Translations under genes and position numbers: made by a program
Source of the DNA: Oncomelania hupensis
Taxonomy: Eukaryota; Mollusca; Gastropoda; Littorinimorpha; Pomatiopsidae
Length of the DNA: 64,000 bases
Reading direction: 5' to 3'
Assembly (NCBI GenBank): GCA_036898135.1
Contig: CM072511.1
Location: 21,398,081-21,462,080, forward strand
In this document: positions 51,636 to 64,000 of the stretch, piece after piece
How the letters are laid out: each line of letters begins with the position of its first letter
Position numbering within the stretch: position 1 is the first letter of the stretch
Notes under the pieces: generated by a model
What the model saw: only the letters and a program-made list of their open reading frames with translations
Told to the model about the DNA's origin: nothing
Database searches by the model: none

Positions 51636-51704
<69 letters not shown>
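51636..51704. repeat. (CT)n microsatellite
   Basis: About 69 bases of CT repeat in a wider pyrimidine-rich region (51540-51790). Confidence 0.95.
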
Positions 51705-51707
<3 letters not shown>

Positions 51708-52082
51708 CTCCTCCCCATTTCTCTGCCCCGTCGCTTTCACTCTTCCCCATCTCCTCCCTCTCTCTATCCCTCTTTCTCTGAAACCGGGAGTTTGTAATAC
51801 TGTTAACCTTACATACACCAAGGGGCACGTTGTGTTAGTTTCCATCATACGTAGGCGGGACGACAAGACCCTTGAGTTATTTCCATCTCCATTGAAAATG
51901 AACATTGGATTTGTTGATACTGAAATGGAAGACACGGCTGTTTGTATTGAAGTGCTGTTCCGTGTTTGTTCAATGGCTTAGGTTGCTTCTAGGAAAAGAA
52001 AAGAAGAATGGCCTAGGGGTAGAAAAAGAAGAAGTATCTATTTTTTTATTTTTTTTATTTTCTTTTTTTTAAAGTTCCCGAG

Positions 52083-53078
52083 CACAAGTATATCAACTAA
52101 CAAGTTAGTATCTCCCTTCTATGTCTCTGTCGACGTGCGCGTACAACCGGTTGCTTCCCTTTACATGCTTTGAGCGTCGTCGGCCTAAAATAATTTTTTA
52201 GAAACTTCATAACCCAGGGGAATTATGGGTAGGGAAATCCTTTTCTGAAATGACGTCGGCAGGACTCTTCTCGAATGGTGCATGGCACACAGACACACGC
52301 AAAATGGCGTCACAAGAAGAGTGGTTAGATCTGAATTCGTCTAATTTGACCTCGCATGCGGCTGGATAACAATGTAATTTGAATTTGCTTTCAAAATTAA
52401 AAAGAGAGCGAGACCACAACAAAGTACAACGAGCCAAGGCGACGCAAACACTCAAGGCCGACAGAACAAAAAGCACACAAACTACAAAAGGTAAGTACCC
52501 GTGACCATACACAATAAAGTAGGCCTAACCACCATTGCACAATAGGATTGATCATCACCATGATTGAATTTTTCCACCCCACCTTCCAATCGGTACGGAA
52601 TCGAACATATGCTCAAATCATCATATCTTTGACAAAATTTGCATGTGCATTATACAGTGTGATTCAAGCGATAAATGAACCATCACATCGAAGCGATCTG
52701 AGCAGCTGAATCGATGACAATGGCGATCAATAGTTCACTGAGACTCACGATCGCCTGCACTGAGCTCACATACATGTGTGCATGTTTCTATAAATCCATC
52801 GTGTTCTCCTTCGATAATTGAGCAAAGCCTTTGTTCACTACCAGAAATATGCAGTTCCTCTCCCAACTTTCGTTTAATTTCAGCCAGCACATCTTCGCGA
52901 GAAATGGCGACCACGACTGCAACCGTAGCTAGTTATCAGATTTCCCAGAATTCTCTATTCTATTTTTAGGTTTGGGATACCCCCGTCTCAGATTGTGGCT
53001 AAAACCAAGGGCAACGGGACCATCGCACGTCGACTGGGGGCATTACGAGATACTAACTTGTTAGTTGATATACTTGTG
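52083..53078. mobile_element. 996-bp DNA transposon with perfect 32-bp terminal inverted repeats
   Basis: Bases 52083-52114 (starting CACAAGTATATCAACTAACA) are the exact reverse complement of 53047-53078. TCCCGAG lies directly outside each end (52076-52082 and 53079-53085) as a 7-bp duplication, 8 bp if one mismatch is allowed. Inner similarity continues imperfectly (gtcgacgtgcg on both sides). No complete transposase is present. A minus-strand open frame of about 57 codons (near 52930-52740, with EDVLAEIKRKLGEELHISGS) and a plus-strand ATG frame near 52303 lie inside. The identical ends suggest recent insertion. It landed inside a copy of the cccgagctatt repeat. Confidence 0.9.
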
Positions 53079-53838
53079 TCCCGAGCTATTGCTTTTGGCT
53101 TTGTCCGTCCATCCGGCGTTCTTCTGGAGGGGATATTTTTTTGGTGAAACTAAAGGACGAGTTTCTTTGAAACTTAGCATTTAGTTAGGAAATAGTGAAC
53201 CCTACCAGATGACCAAAAAAATATTTTGCATGTTGCAACACGTCATCATGGTGACGTCATAATTTTTTTTCTTTTTTCTTCTAATCCTATTTTCTCCCAA
53301 ACTGCTAGAGGGATTTGGTTCAAGTTTGGTTTGTATAGAGGGATTTGGTTCAAGTTTGGTTTGTATTTAGACTTTACAAGGTAAAACCAAACTTATGCAG
53401 ATCGAGTGACGTAATCGTGACGTCATGTGTAAAAGAATTTTTTTTTAAAACTTCCTATGTTATTAGAGTGTACAGATTCCTTGAACCCGAAACGAAACTA
53501 TGGTATATTGAGTGACGTCATCATCGAGACGTCATAATTTTTTTTTTCTAATTTTATTTGCTCCCAAACTACTGGAGGGATTTGGTTCAAGTTTGTTATA
53601 TACTTAGACTCCAACGTAAAACCAAAATTGTGCAATGATTACAGGTGACGTAATCATGATGACGCCCCCTATCACATATATATATATTTTTTACATTTTC
53701 TTTAAACTTTGTATGTAATGAGAGTGTACAGATGCTTTGAGCCTTAGTCAAAACTTAGTATATCTAGTGATAGCATCGTGGTGACTCGGCGTCCGGCGTC
53801 CGTCCGAAGGTGATGTTTGCGCACTTTTCTCTGAAACT
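53079..53838. repeat. TGACGTCA-rich dispersed repeat, copy A
   Basis: Starts tcccgagctattgcttttgg and has internal near-tandem units (ctcccaaact.ct.gagggattt ggttcaagttt). TGACGTCA or close variants occur about every 100-250 bp (near 53251, 53430, 53513 and 53532). Copy B is at 54120-54850. Confidence 0.75.
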
Positions 53839-54085
53839 ATCCTATCCTATCCTATCCTATCCTATCCTATCCTATCCCGTAACTTGAAAGTCGTTCGGGA
53901 ACCACAGGTGATTCATTTTAACCAGTGTACTTCATCTGTCTCTATCCTCATCCTCATGCTTCGCTCAGTGTCAAACCAGTCCATTCTCGATATTTGTCCT
54001 CCCACCTCTTTTTGTGTCTTCCTGTTCTTCGACCTCCCTCTTCTTCTGCCTCCTTGCACCGTGCCTTGCAAAAATGGTCTTTGCA
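53839..54085 (-). mobile_element. RTE-like LINE 3' end with long (GGATA)n tail
   Basis: Eight TATCC units at 53839-53878 (plus strand) are the tail, followed by cccgtaacttgaaagtcgtt and the antisense of the RWYGHVTRS region. It lies between the two copies of the TGACGTCA-rich repeat. Confidence 0.85.
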
Positions 54086-54119
54086 AAGCCTGATAAGGTT
54101 TTTTTTTTGTTTGTTTGTT

Positions 54120-54850
54120 TTTTTAGTTCCCGAGCTATTGTTTTTGGCTTTGTCTGGCGTCCGTCAGGAAGTAATATTGGCGCACTTTTCTCTTAAACTA
54201 ATGGACGAATTTCTTTGAAACTTGGTATTTTGTTAAGAAATTGTAAACTCTACCAGATGACAAAAAAACAAAAAAAAAACAACCAAAAAAAACAAACATG
54301 TCGAGTGATATCGTAATGGTGACTTCTTAATTTGTTGTTGTTATTTTTCTTCTAATCCTATTGTCTCCCACACTTTTAGAGGGATTTGTATCAAGTTTAG
54401 TATGTATTTAGACTTTACCTGTGCCTCCAAGGTACATGTAAAACCGAACTTATGGAAATCGAGTGACATAGTCATCATGGCGTCATTAAAAAAAAAGACA
54501 TTTAAAAATTATTTTTAAAAAAAAATGTAATTAGAGTTTACAGGAACCTTGAGTTTTAAAGAAAACTATACTGTATTGAGTGACGTCATCGTGTGAATTT
54601 AATTCCAGTTTGATATATACTTAGTCTTTTCCTATGCCTCCAACCTGAAAGCAAAGTTATGTAAATCGTGTGATGTAAGCATGATGACGTCACATTAAAA
54701 TGTATTTATTAAAAAAACAAACATTTCCTTTAAACTTTATATGAAATTAGAGTGTACAGATGCGCTGAGCCTTAGTCAAAACGTGTGTATATCGGGTAGT
54801 CAAAAAAATTTTTTTTTCCGGAGCATATTTTCTCCCAAATTACTGGAGGG
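54120..54850. repeat. TGACGTCA-rich dispersed repeat, copy B
   Basis: agttcccgagctattgtttt tggctttgtc starts the copy; similar internal units and TGACGTCA sites (near 54583 and 54683) follow. It ends near caaattactggagggatttc. Confidence 0.7.
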
Positions 54851-55284
54851 ATTTCCAGTACAAGAGCTGCTCTAAGCACTGGTCGATATACCTTAAATGA
54901 AGCTGACCGAGGCGCCAGCTTGCATTCTTAGGCACATCATCTAACGCCTCTATGGTCGTATGTATAAAACTGACACTCACACTCTAGTTGTTTTTATTGT
55001 GTTTGTTTGTTTTTATGGGGTGAAGGATAGGGGACGATTGCTAATAGATTGGTTGGGTGTGGGGGGTGGGGGCAAAAAGAGGGGCAGGGAGTATGTAGTG
55101 GGAGGGAGGTCGAGGGTGTTAAAGAAGAAGTACAAGTGGAAAACGGAATTCCTTCGTCTCTTCATAACAGTCTTATTGAATTTCATCTTTCTCTTTTCCT
55201 TTTTTTATGTAAAGGGAAGTGAACTACGTTCATCTTGTTTTGTAACTGTAACAGTCAGGTTCTGCAGGTAGCTTTAATTGACTT

Positions 55285-55490
55285 TATACAACTTTTGCTG
55301 TACTTTATTTGATAGTACATGAATGTATTTGGAGCTGGAGGTCAAGGTCATAGAAAGATAAAAGTCTTTATTACTTTGCATATTAATGCGCTTTGTTTTT
55401 TCCGGGGACTCATTTTCATGTTTAATATTGCAACTTCCTTAAGGAGCATTTGACTAGTCATATGGGCTTTGAACTTCTTGTTCATGAAAT
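55285..55490 (+). repeat. AGGTCA-rich dispersed repeat, copy 2 (short)
   Basis: tttgctgtactttatttgat ... tatttggagctggaggtcaa ggtcat ... aaggagcatttgactagtca t matches the right part of 36615-36830. Confidence 0.65.
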
Positions 55491-56244
55491 CTTAACTTTC
55501 TTTTCGTCCTTGTTGTGTGTGTGTGTGCGGGCGCGCGCGCGCACGCGCGGTGCGTGTGCGGAATACACCAAGAATATTATTAATTAATATTGAACATGAA
55601 CAGTTGAAATAGTTGCACTAGAGCCTGAGTTGGCGGAAGTAACCATTCCACGGGCGAATTTGTCAATTGATTGAATTTCAGTCCATTGTCTATATATATA
55701 AATTGCTTAGCCGGAAGTCCTTCTTCGCCTCTACTGTAAAGTTTGTCCGGTATGGACGCTGATCTGGGCAGGTGCTGGGCGCTGCGGATCGGCCTGCTGT
55801 GCGCTCAAAACCCGCGAAATCGTTATAGCCGACATTTCCTTACCGAACGTTTAACCGTTCCTGAGATAAATAAATAAACAAAATGTCCACAAACTGCAAT
55901 AGCCTCATTACGCGCCCCTTTCGATTCAATCCGTGTCAAGAACGTGCCGTTCCGTAATACCGCAAATTTTGTTTTATTTCCATTCAAAACACTTTTGCAC
56001 TCATGTCACCAATCTTACAGCTGAAGGTTACCTGTTCACTTTCTTTTTCATCCATACTTATATGCGCACAAAAATTCATTCGCAAACAATCTTGCAAGAA
56101 TCCCATTCAAGCGCCAAACGTGACGTCACATATTACTTTGCAGACGACATTTGACAACAGCGTCGGCTGTAAGTGTAAGTACATTGCAATAAATATCATG
56201 AGTTTTTATCTCTTTTTTTGGGTGTGGGTGGGGAGGGTAGGGGG

Positions 56245-56472
56245 TTGCAATTGTTCAGCTAATAATTTCAAAAGTCAAAGTAGCTATTATACTGTATTAT
56301 GATAGTCTATAGATCTATTTAAAATATTCAGGTGTTTACTACTATTCTCTTCCAGTACACTATTGCAATTGTTCAGAGTTTCAAAAGTCAAAGTAGCCAG
56401 TATACATGCTGTATTAGTGTATAGTCCATAGATCTCATTAAAATATTCCAGGTGTTTACTACTATACTGTAC
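56245..56472. repeat. Two tandem copies of a ~115-bp unit
   Basis: ttgcaattgttcag begins near 56245 and 56363; both copies continue with tttcaaaagtcaaagtagc, then tatagtc.atagatct, and end in caggtgtttactacta. Confidence 0.8.
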
Positions 56473-58185
56473 ATTTTGCACCAACCCTAATTTTTTTTTC
56501 CAAAAATATAAAAATAAAATAATAAATGAAGATACTTTTAGAAGCCAAGGCAAAATCGTCCAAATGAAACTCGCAGACAACAGTTGTCTCTCTGTCTACA
56601 TTTTAAACAGCAACCTGTGTACAAAACCACTAGTTTCAAATATAACTTTAAGGTAACCGCAGTGTTAATTTGTGATTAGAAAGACTATAGATCAGCGCGT
56701 CCCTTGGATGGGGAAAAAACCAACAAAAACAATGAGCGAGTTGGGAATTAGTATGGGCCAAAGACACAATCGACACTTTTCAATCTGATAATCATTTTAT
56801 TAGTAAAGTGCAGTTGCATAATTTCGAAGCGAATATATAAAATATTCGTTATGCATGATGCATGGGAGCTACCCTTTGATATGTTTAGCAAATGATACAA
56901 AAAGAGCATGTTGTTCATTTTACTTTGACAGATGAAAATATTTGAAACGCTACGCAGACTGGCGCAAGAGTTTGACATGTTGATGCGCCGCCATTCTGGA
57001 TTTTTAGACGCATTCCAAACTTGAGCACTGGTAGGTGTATTTTTCACGTCATGTTGAGGTCTAGTTACAGCTAATTTTGTATGTTGCAGGACGGTTTCAG
57101 AGGATTTAGATTTATTTAGAACTGTGCTACTTAATACTTCCTGTTTTCAAGTGTTTCATTTTACCATTCGTCAATGTAGAGCTCGCGAGCACTATGATGT
57201 GTGATGGCGATCGTGACGCAAGAATTGAGCATCCCTGCTTTTTCTCCTTGGATTTCAAGTGCATGTTGAAGTCTCACGAGTCTTGCCGCTTCAGTCTCAA
57301 ATCATTGATATTGTTTATGGTTTTACCAAACGAGTTTTGTATTTTTGGTGATTTCTGTATTAGGCATTTGTACATGGACAAAACACTGTTTTACATTTTA
57401 GTTGTAGTGTCTTGTTATTGACTACCCATTTTACCTAGCTTCCCATGTATTTGTCTTGTAAGATTCACATTTTGTTTAGTTTAAGTATTGATGCCTAATT
57501 AACAAACAATCAATTTCTGCATTAGGTTTTCGTTTGAGCACTGACCGATGTTTGTTTTGTACAGTTTACATTTTGTTTTTAAAAAAAGTATTGATCGTTC
57601 CCTAATTTACAACGTTGATTTCTGCATTACGTTTTCGGGAAAGTCCATCGGATAGGTTTCTCCTGTTAGGTTTACATTTCATGCTCAAGTATTGATTGTT
57701 TCTAAGGCGATTTTGCAACTCATCGACCTCTATTTTAGGCTTTTATACCACGGCTAGATGTTTGGACTTCACATGTTCTACTTTGTATATTACTAATGTC
57801 TTAATACCTGTCCCCGCATCGAATCTATATTTTATACTTTTCGATGTTTAAAAACTATCATGTTTGATCACACAGTCAGGGCCGCTTTCTATACACTACG
57901 AGTTGTTTGTATACGAGAATCTGTTACTGTATGTAATTGTAAGTCATTTTAATAATACTATTCATTTATTGTGGAGATTCAAATTTGCTTCCTCCCTCTC
58001 CTCCCTCATCCGCCAACCACCTCAACCTTTACCCCTCCATCTCTTTGCTCTGCACCACTTGTGGTATTTTAATAAGTAGTTGATAGTGCTATTTTGCTAC
58101 GGTCTAGTGACGCACGCCGATTAATTCGTTTTTTTATGGCCAGAGATGATGTTACAGAGGACCTTGTGTTTTAAACAAGAAAGGT

Positions 58186-58338
<153 letters not shown>

Positions 58339-58408
58339 TCGTGTAAGTGATTGTGCGAGGACGTGAGCTGAGAGAATTGAGGATAGATCGATAGATATCA
58401 ATGTTTAG

Positions 58409-58450
58409 AGGGTCCAGCGGACTGCTAAGAGTCGAATCAGGACCACATTG
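58409..58450 (-). mobile_element. 560-bp retroposon family, 3'-end fragment
   Basis: gggtccagcggactgctaag agtcgaatcaggaccac matches the 3' end of the family in reverse orientation. Confidence 0.7.
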
Positions 58451-59589
58451 AGGAGAGGGAGAGAAGAGAATAATAGTCAATCAATAGATAAAATGAAAGC
58501 CGTGGGAGCGGAGGGGGGACAGAGAGAGCTGGAGTATGTGTGAGAGTGGGTAGGTGAGGGGTAAGGGTAAGATGAGAGGGAGTAAGAAAGTCGATCTGTC
58601 TGACTTAGGTTTGAGTGTGCGTGATGGTGTGAGGAGGAAACTACTTAGCAGACTGTTTTAACTTGGCCATCGTTTGAGAATCTTGACAGATTTCTTTGTC
58701 TGGAACTGGCCCAAAGTAATCTGAAAAGAGAGTGGGTGTGGATGGAATTGAACCGAGTAAAGCAGGCCCTTTTCGATCTCTTTAAAATTTAAAAAAAAAA
58801 AAAAAAAAGCTGAGATCACAAATGTGTGCGTCTTTTTTGCTCTCACGCCTCAATCACAGCGAGTGGCATCAAGTAGATTTTCAGCACCATGAAGAGAGAG
58901 GAACCGGAGATGAAAAGGAAGGCAGGAAGGAGTAGAGAGGGGGCGAGGAAGGAGATGATATGGTGGGAAGGAAAGTGGTAGCTACTGGATAGGGTAGGAT
59001 AGGATAGGAGAGGATTTTGGCATTCATACGCGGTTAAAATAGCTAGCACTAACTACCACGGTGATCGCTCGTTCAGTCCAGATAATTTCTGGAGATGTCT
59101 GTAGTATTCAAAAATTATTAGGATTATTATCGGAATCTGGATCGCGCGTGGTCTCTCCTTGAAGAGTGATATAATCAGTCCAACATGAACAGCAAATACT
59201 TATGCTATATATAGCATGAATTGGTTCTAATTTTATGTGGCACTAAATCGGCATCATCATCATCTCTCAGTCGAGCACAGAAACTAACGCATCTAATTAT
59301 AAATACTTCCATAATTAAATAAAACAATCGTCGCTCTATTCCGTATGCATGGGCCTTTGCAGATTTCTCAGACTTGGTAAATGTTTGAACAGACAATCGG
59401 TATATATACTGAAAAACAATAAGACTCCAATTTTCCACGAAGTTTCTTTTATTGTTTCACGTTTCGAGGAGAGGGAGAGTTTTTCTCGTTTGTTCCCATG
59501 AGAAGTTTACGTGCGTGTGCCAGACTGCTTACTGTATTGGAACTCAACGTTGCTTAGGCGGAAAGAAACAGATGCCACACTACCATTTT

Positions 59590-59985
59590 GATTATTCTAC
59601 TCCTATCCCGCAACTCGAAAGCTTTGGGGCACCACAGATGATCGTTTAACCAGCATACTCCATCTTTCTCTGTCCTCAGCAACCCTCATGGCTTCGCTCA
59701 GCGTCAACCCAGTTCATTCCCTAATGTTGTCCTCCCACCTCTTTTTTTGTCTCTCTCTTCTTCTGCCTCTTGGCATCGTGCCTTGCAGGATGGTCTTTGC
59801 AAGGCCTGATGGTCTGGTGACGTGGTGGCCATACCATACCGAAGTGTCCCCTATACGCTTCATGTGTCCGGGGACGTTAATCTACCCAATCAATCAATCA
59901 ATCAATCACCATACCGTTTCTTCACCACTATGAACATGTCATCGTGTTGTCCATTGGCTTGTGTGATGGTCTGTCGGACTTCGTC
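59590..59985 (-). mobile_element. RTE-like LINE 3' end with nested short element
   Basis: Matches the antisense of 28969-29300 from cctatcccgcaactcgaaag to atggtctgtcggacttcgtc. It is interrupted at about 59844-59909 by the short TGTCCCC element; the flanking host words ccatacc appear on both sides. Confidence 0.8.
59844..59909 (+). mobile_element. Short TGTCCCCTATACGC element with (AATC)n tail
   Basis: gtgtcccctatacgcttcat gtgtccggggacgttaatct then caatcaatcaatcaatca. Host sequence ccatacc flanks both sides as a probable target-site duplication. The body is a near-palindrome, and the (AATC)n tail suggests retroposition. Confidence 0.65.
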
Positions 59986-60170
59986 AACACAACCACTACT
60001 GCGCCATCGGGAACTGGTTCAGAACAATAGGCGTGCGTCAAGGATGCCTACTCTCTCCAACACTCTTCAACATCTTCCTGGAGCGTATCATGTCAGATTT
60101 CCTTGCAGATCACGAAGGCACAGTCAGCATAGGAGGTTGAGCAATCTCCATTTTGATTACCCGATTTATT
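59985..60170 (+). mobile_element. RTE-like LINE reverse-transcriptase fragment, head-to-head with 59590
   Basis: The plus strand encodes GNWFRTIGVRQGCLLSPTLF followed by NIFLERIMSDFLADHEGTVS IGG, the block just before the catalytic FADD motif, which is absent. It joins the minus-strand fragment directly, so the locus is rearranged. Confidence 0.8.
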
Positions 60171-61982
60171 TTTATTATTTTTTAAAAATAGGAATCGGAA
60201 AACAGTCTACGTGAGCTCACTTGGTAGCATTATTATATGTTAGATCACTTGGTAGAGTGTTTTTCGAAGGCGTCAACGACCTGCTGCTTTTAACTTTTAG
60301 TTGCTTTCCTGCCGGACAGTATTGTTCACACCTATCGACATAAGGGTTATATTTAATGTTCCGAGTTGTTAACTGAAAACCTTTATGGCGAACCTACCGA
60401 TCTGTAAATTATTTCTAGTGTATTGTTGTGAGTTGTTACATGAGTACATCAGATCTATGCGCGCCCGGGTCAGACCGAGTTTCAGTACCAGTAAGTCTCT
60501 ACGTAACGGGATTATGAACATAAAAGTAAACTTACAGTAATAAATAATTATATTTGATTCCGCTCCCTACCTTCTCCAACCATCTACTCTTTGTGATGAA
60601 TGAATTGCGACACCTTTAGTTTCACATAGAAAGCTGGAAAATTTCAAGAGTAAGTTAGTAACGTTACGTTCTCTACCACACCATCCTCACTTCCTCCTTC
60701 ATCTTCACCCTTGTTAACGAGAAACAAACAGCTACGGTGGGTACTCGCAAGCTTAATTAAGACAACCTGCAACTGTCCTCTCTGAAAGCATCAACCAATC
60801 CGCTTTGTACACCCGAGTCTACCCCTTTAAAGCTATTTGGTAAACTCATCTGTAAGTACACTAAGGGTGCGCTTTCTGTTTTTTACCTTGACGTAAAACA
60901 GAAGTCGACAGAAACCCCATCGACTTGCTCTCGTTTGATTTCAAGCCGGTGAAGTATCCATTACAAGACCTTAGATGCCAGATATCGGCAAATATAGTGG
61001 AAGTTTCAAAGGAAAACAGTTTGATTCTTCCAAACCCGCGATTCCACACTCCATATCCCTCCCTATCAATCCTAAATGTGTCAGATCAGAAACCGCAATG
61101 ATTGCAGAAGACTCTCAAATGAAGGACTCGTTTATTCCAAGAGCAAAAGAGCAACCCTTGTTTATTGTAAATAATGTGGATGGGCAGCAGCTGGTGTGAT
61201 TGTAATCGTATTTTGCAGTCTGTTATCGCATGTTAGCTTGCCGCGTTAGGACCAAGGTTATAATAATGGCGTTTATGCTCGTAGAATCAGCGCAAGAGTT
61301 TTCTGTGATGCTTTCTGGTTTGCTGGGGAAGTTAAATTATTGGAGTTAATTGTAAACAAGCAAAATGGGCCTGGAAATTACAACCTTCCCCACCTTCCCC
61401 TACTCTCTTCCCCTACTCTCTCTCTCTCTTCTCCCTCTCTCTCCTTCATTTCCTTCCTTTTTATCCCACACCCATTTCCTTGTCACCCACATATATAATT
61501 ATTTATCTGGAATTTGCATGCGCAGATGCATACTGCGGTTATTTGATTTTGAATTTTGGTTTACCTGATTTAGTAGGTTTGTTTGCTTTAACTGTTTTCG
61601 GAATTTATATTTAGAAATGTATAGATTACTTATTTATTTATTAATTTTTTTTAATTTGCCGATATAATTGTTGCCTATATCGGGCCCTGTTCGAAGTTTC
61701 TTTCTCAGCCTCTCCTCCCGCACCCTACCCGGTGAAAATATCTGCTGCCAGCTTGATGTGGAGAGAGAGAGAGCTCGGAATGTAATTTTGCGTAATCCCG
61801 CTCAAAAGAAATTACTGCCAAGGAAATGTCTGTTACTTTCGATAACAGCCAAGGGCTGGGAGATGGAGGTGTGTGCTTCGAAAAGATGGAGATCAGCAGT
61901 TTCTATTTTTGTCGCAAATAAGCCAAATTCAATCAAATTATGGACCTACCCTGCTTGCACCCTTTTCCTCCAGCTTGTACTC

Positions 61983-62116
<134 letters not shown>

Positions 62117-62459
62117 GCCTTCAACACTATCTCACCTTCTTCCCACCTCTCGTAAACAACATGCACTGTACATTTTGAGTCCTTTTGCTTGTTCACTGGA
62201 GAGTAGCGCACGGCAGGCTGTTGTGCAATGGGGCGTAGAGCTGCGGCAAATTAATGCTCATGATCTGCGTCAAGTGGCACATTTGGTATCCTTTGTATCT
62301 ATTTACAAAGTGTACGCAATTTATGGCGATTCTCTTTGAATTGTTTGGGAGAAGTGTAGAAGTGGGGCGAATAGGATTTATTTTGTGGCACTGTACTTTC
62401 GCGCAGCAGATCCCCATAAAGTAGCAGTATAATTGGTGCGACGATTACGATTGCTCAAC

Positions 62460-62533
62460 GGAAGAAGAAGAAGAAGAAGAAGAAGAAGAAGAAGAAGAAG
62501 AAGAAGAAGAAGAAGAAGAAGAAGAAGAAGAAG
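62460..62533. repeat. (GAA)n microsatellite
   Basis: About 24 GAA units, purine-only on this strand; long GAA runs can form triplex DNA. Confidence 0.95.
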
Positions 62534-63480
62534 GGAAAGTCTTAAAACACACATACACGCACACCCGCACGCACGCACACCCACACAAACCCACGATTAT
62601 TTGCATGAATGAATGAATCACTGTATTTCGTTCCCTAGTCCGCGTGGACTACCGTACAGATCAACACATGTCTGATATAATATTAAGTACATCTATCTGA
62701 AAACAACAACAACAACAACAAACTACGACAATAACACATCAAAAGTTTTTAGTTAAGAAAGCAGTTTAGTTCTGTGGTTTAACAGAATCAGTACAGGAAT
62801 GTGTGAACCAAGCAAACCTTTATTAGCTGTGTAGTGAACAACCATTGTTAGAATCAAAGCTTGATGGTGTGTGACAAGGGGTTCTAACTACAGAAGAAGA
62901 GCCAGAGCGTACAATAGGGATCTAGGGAATCGGATTATAGTCGTCGGTGGTTGCGTGCAGAGCTTGCTTTTGTTCCAGCAAAAACAAGGGAACAGTAACG
63001 TACCACACACTTAAGACCCACAAACGGTATCAGGAAACAACGAAGCCTAAGGCAAATTATAGGCTTCCTTCGATCCTTAGGGATGCTTGTCTGCTGCTCA
63101 GTTGCAGACCTTGAAAGGTGGTTAACAGACAAACGAGGTCTACAAAAGAAATGCCGAAGATTCCTTTCCCGCTAGCCCCAGATCAGAATGAACAATACTG
63201 TGCAGTTTCAAATAAATATTATGTCTTTGCTCAGAATATTCTAGATTAATTACAGCGTCTTGGTTACAACTTAATAATAATACTTGCATCAGATACTTTA
63301 TCTTGCACGACTATAAAAGCTATCGTCGCCGTTGGCATCGTCACTACCACCAGTACCATCATCATCATCATTATCACATTTTTTATTTGTATTATTTAGA
63401 TGGAAAATGTTCAAAACGCATTGAACATCGTGGTAGTCTAAACTTTAGTTTTCAAATTCGCTTTTTCGCAGATAATTATA

Positions 63481-63672
63481 TTTTGCGTAGATGTGTGTGT
63501 GTGTGTGTGTTTGACGGAGGAGTGACGAGGTCTGTTAAGATTGGTATTACATTTTGTGTAGATGTATTCGTTTGGTGGGGGAGTGATGAGGTCTGTTTAG
63601 ATTTGTATTACATTTTGTGTACATGCGTGCATTTGATGGTGGAAATGATGAAGTCTGCTTAGATTTGTATCT
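63481..63672. repeat. Three-copy tandem repeat of about 61-71 bp
   Basis: ttttg.gta.atg followed by gtga.gaggtctg.ttaga.tt.gtatt starts near 63481, 63552 and 63613. The first copy is longer because of a TG microsatellite. Confidence 0.8.
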
Positions 63673-64000
63673 CGCCATTGTATCGTTTATGCTGAAGTAA
63701 GCATTTCACGGATTCGACCGCTTTTGTTGGACTGCGTCATTTATGCAGAAGTCCGTGAATAATGTACAGTTATGATTTGTCTCTTAACTTGTGGCTCTCG
63801 GGGATAGCGTATGATGATGGTGACTGATAGCCCCATACATTTGTGCTCCAGTTTATGAAGGAAGCTTTATAACTTCTCTTATTTTTCTACATCAATTTGT
63901 CAATGGTATAGAATGTATTATACACCTACCCCCATCAACGACCGCCATCCTTCCACCCCAACCCCCCGCCACAGTTTTTCTTATCACCCCACCGCATGAT

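Noticed and set aside
51553..51981. Pro/Ser-rich frame around the CT tract
   Set aside because: Driven by a pyrimidine-rich tract; overlapping frames are open for the same reason.
60975..61199. 74-residue plus-strand frame as a further INPP5A exon
   Set aside because: No match to INPP5A downstream sequence and no clear splice sites at its ends.

Overview
The window is animal genomic DNA: intron-containing genes with GT..AG splice sites, eukaryotic tRNA genes with T-run terminators, many dinucleotide and trinucleotide microsatellites, non-LTR retrotransposon debris, SINEs and DNA-transposon remnants. The retroelement mix (RTE-like LINEs whose C-terminus carries RWYGHVTRS, CR1/L2-like LINE tails, a SINE with a 5S rRNA-like segment) fits a mollusc, probably a gastropod. 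That placement is inference from general familiarity, not a database result.

Layout. 1-4870: a head-to-tail tandem array, repeat units about 0.4-1.5 kb, each with a minus-strand tRNA-His(GTG) gene or a decayed copy; a complete 473-bp DNA transposon with a 6-bp target-site duplication sits in one spacer. 4870-12420: gene-poor, with a degenerate non-LTR reverse transcriptase at 6120-7600, an interstitial telomeric repeat and microsatellites. 12420-27395: a plus-strand gene whose two visible coding exons flank a 10-kb intron with matching phase-1 splice sites. It encodes an atypical TIR domain split by a Ser-rich insert, followed by a very large, apparently disordered exon of about 1,225 codons; I know no named protein with this architecture. 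27400-31640: microsatellites, two RTE-like LINE 3' ends and a retroposon. 31648 to beyond the window: the 5' part of the INPP5A orthologue (type I inositol-polyphosphate 5-phosphatase). Five coding exons (31648-31710, 34550-34591, 35002-35102, 49227-49314, 49883-49946) join in phase to about 119 residues that align with the start of the vertebrate protein.

The rest is intronic or intergenic repeat. Most notable are: (i) a non-autonomous retroposon family of 560-615 bp with seven substantial copies and one small fragment, three of them bounded here by target-site duplications; (ii) a 996-bp DNA transposon with perfect 32-bp terminal inverted repeats and a 7-bp duplication; (iii) a composite tRNA/5S SINE; (iv) a LINE and a SINE-like element with the same 3' tail; (v) foldback DNA built from GCAAATGCGCGA-like motifs. 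The two protein genes lie on the same strand about 4 kb apart. TIR adaptors and an Ins(1,4,5)P3 phosphatase both belong to signalling, but nothing in the sequence links their functions.
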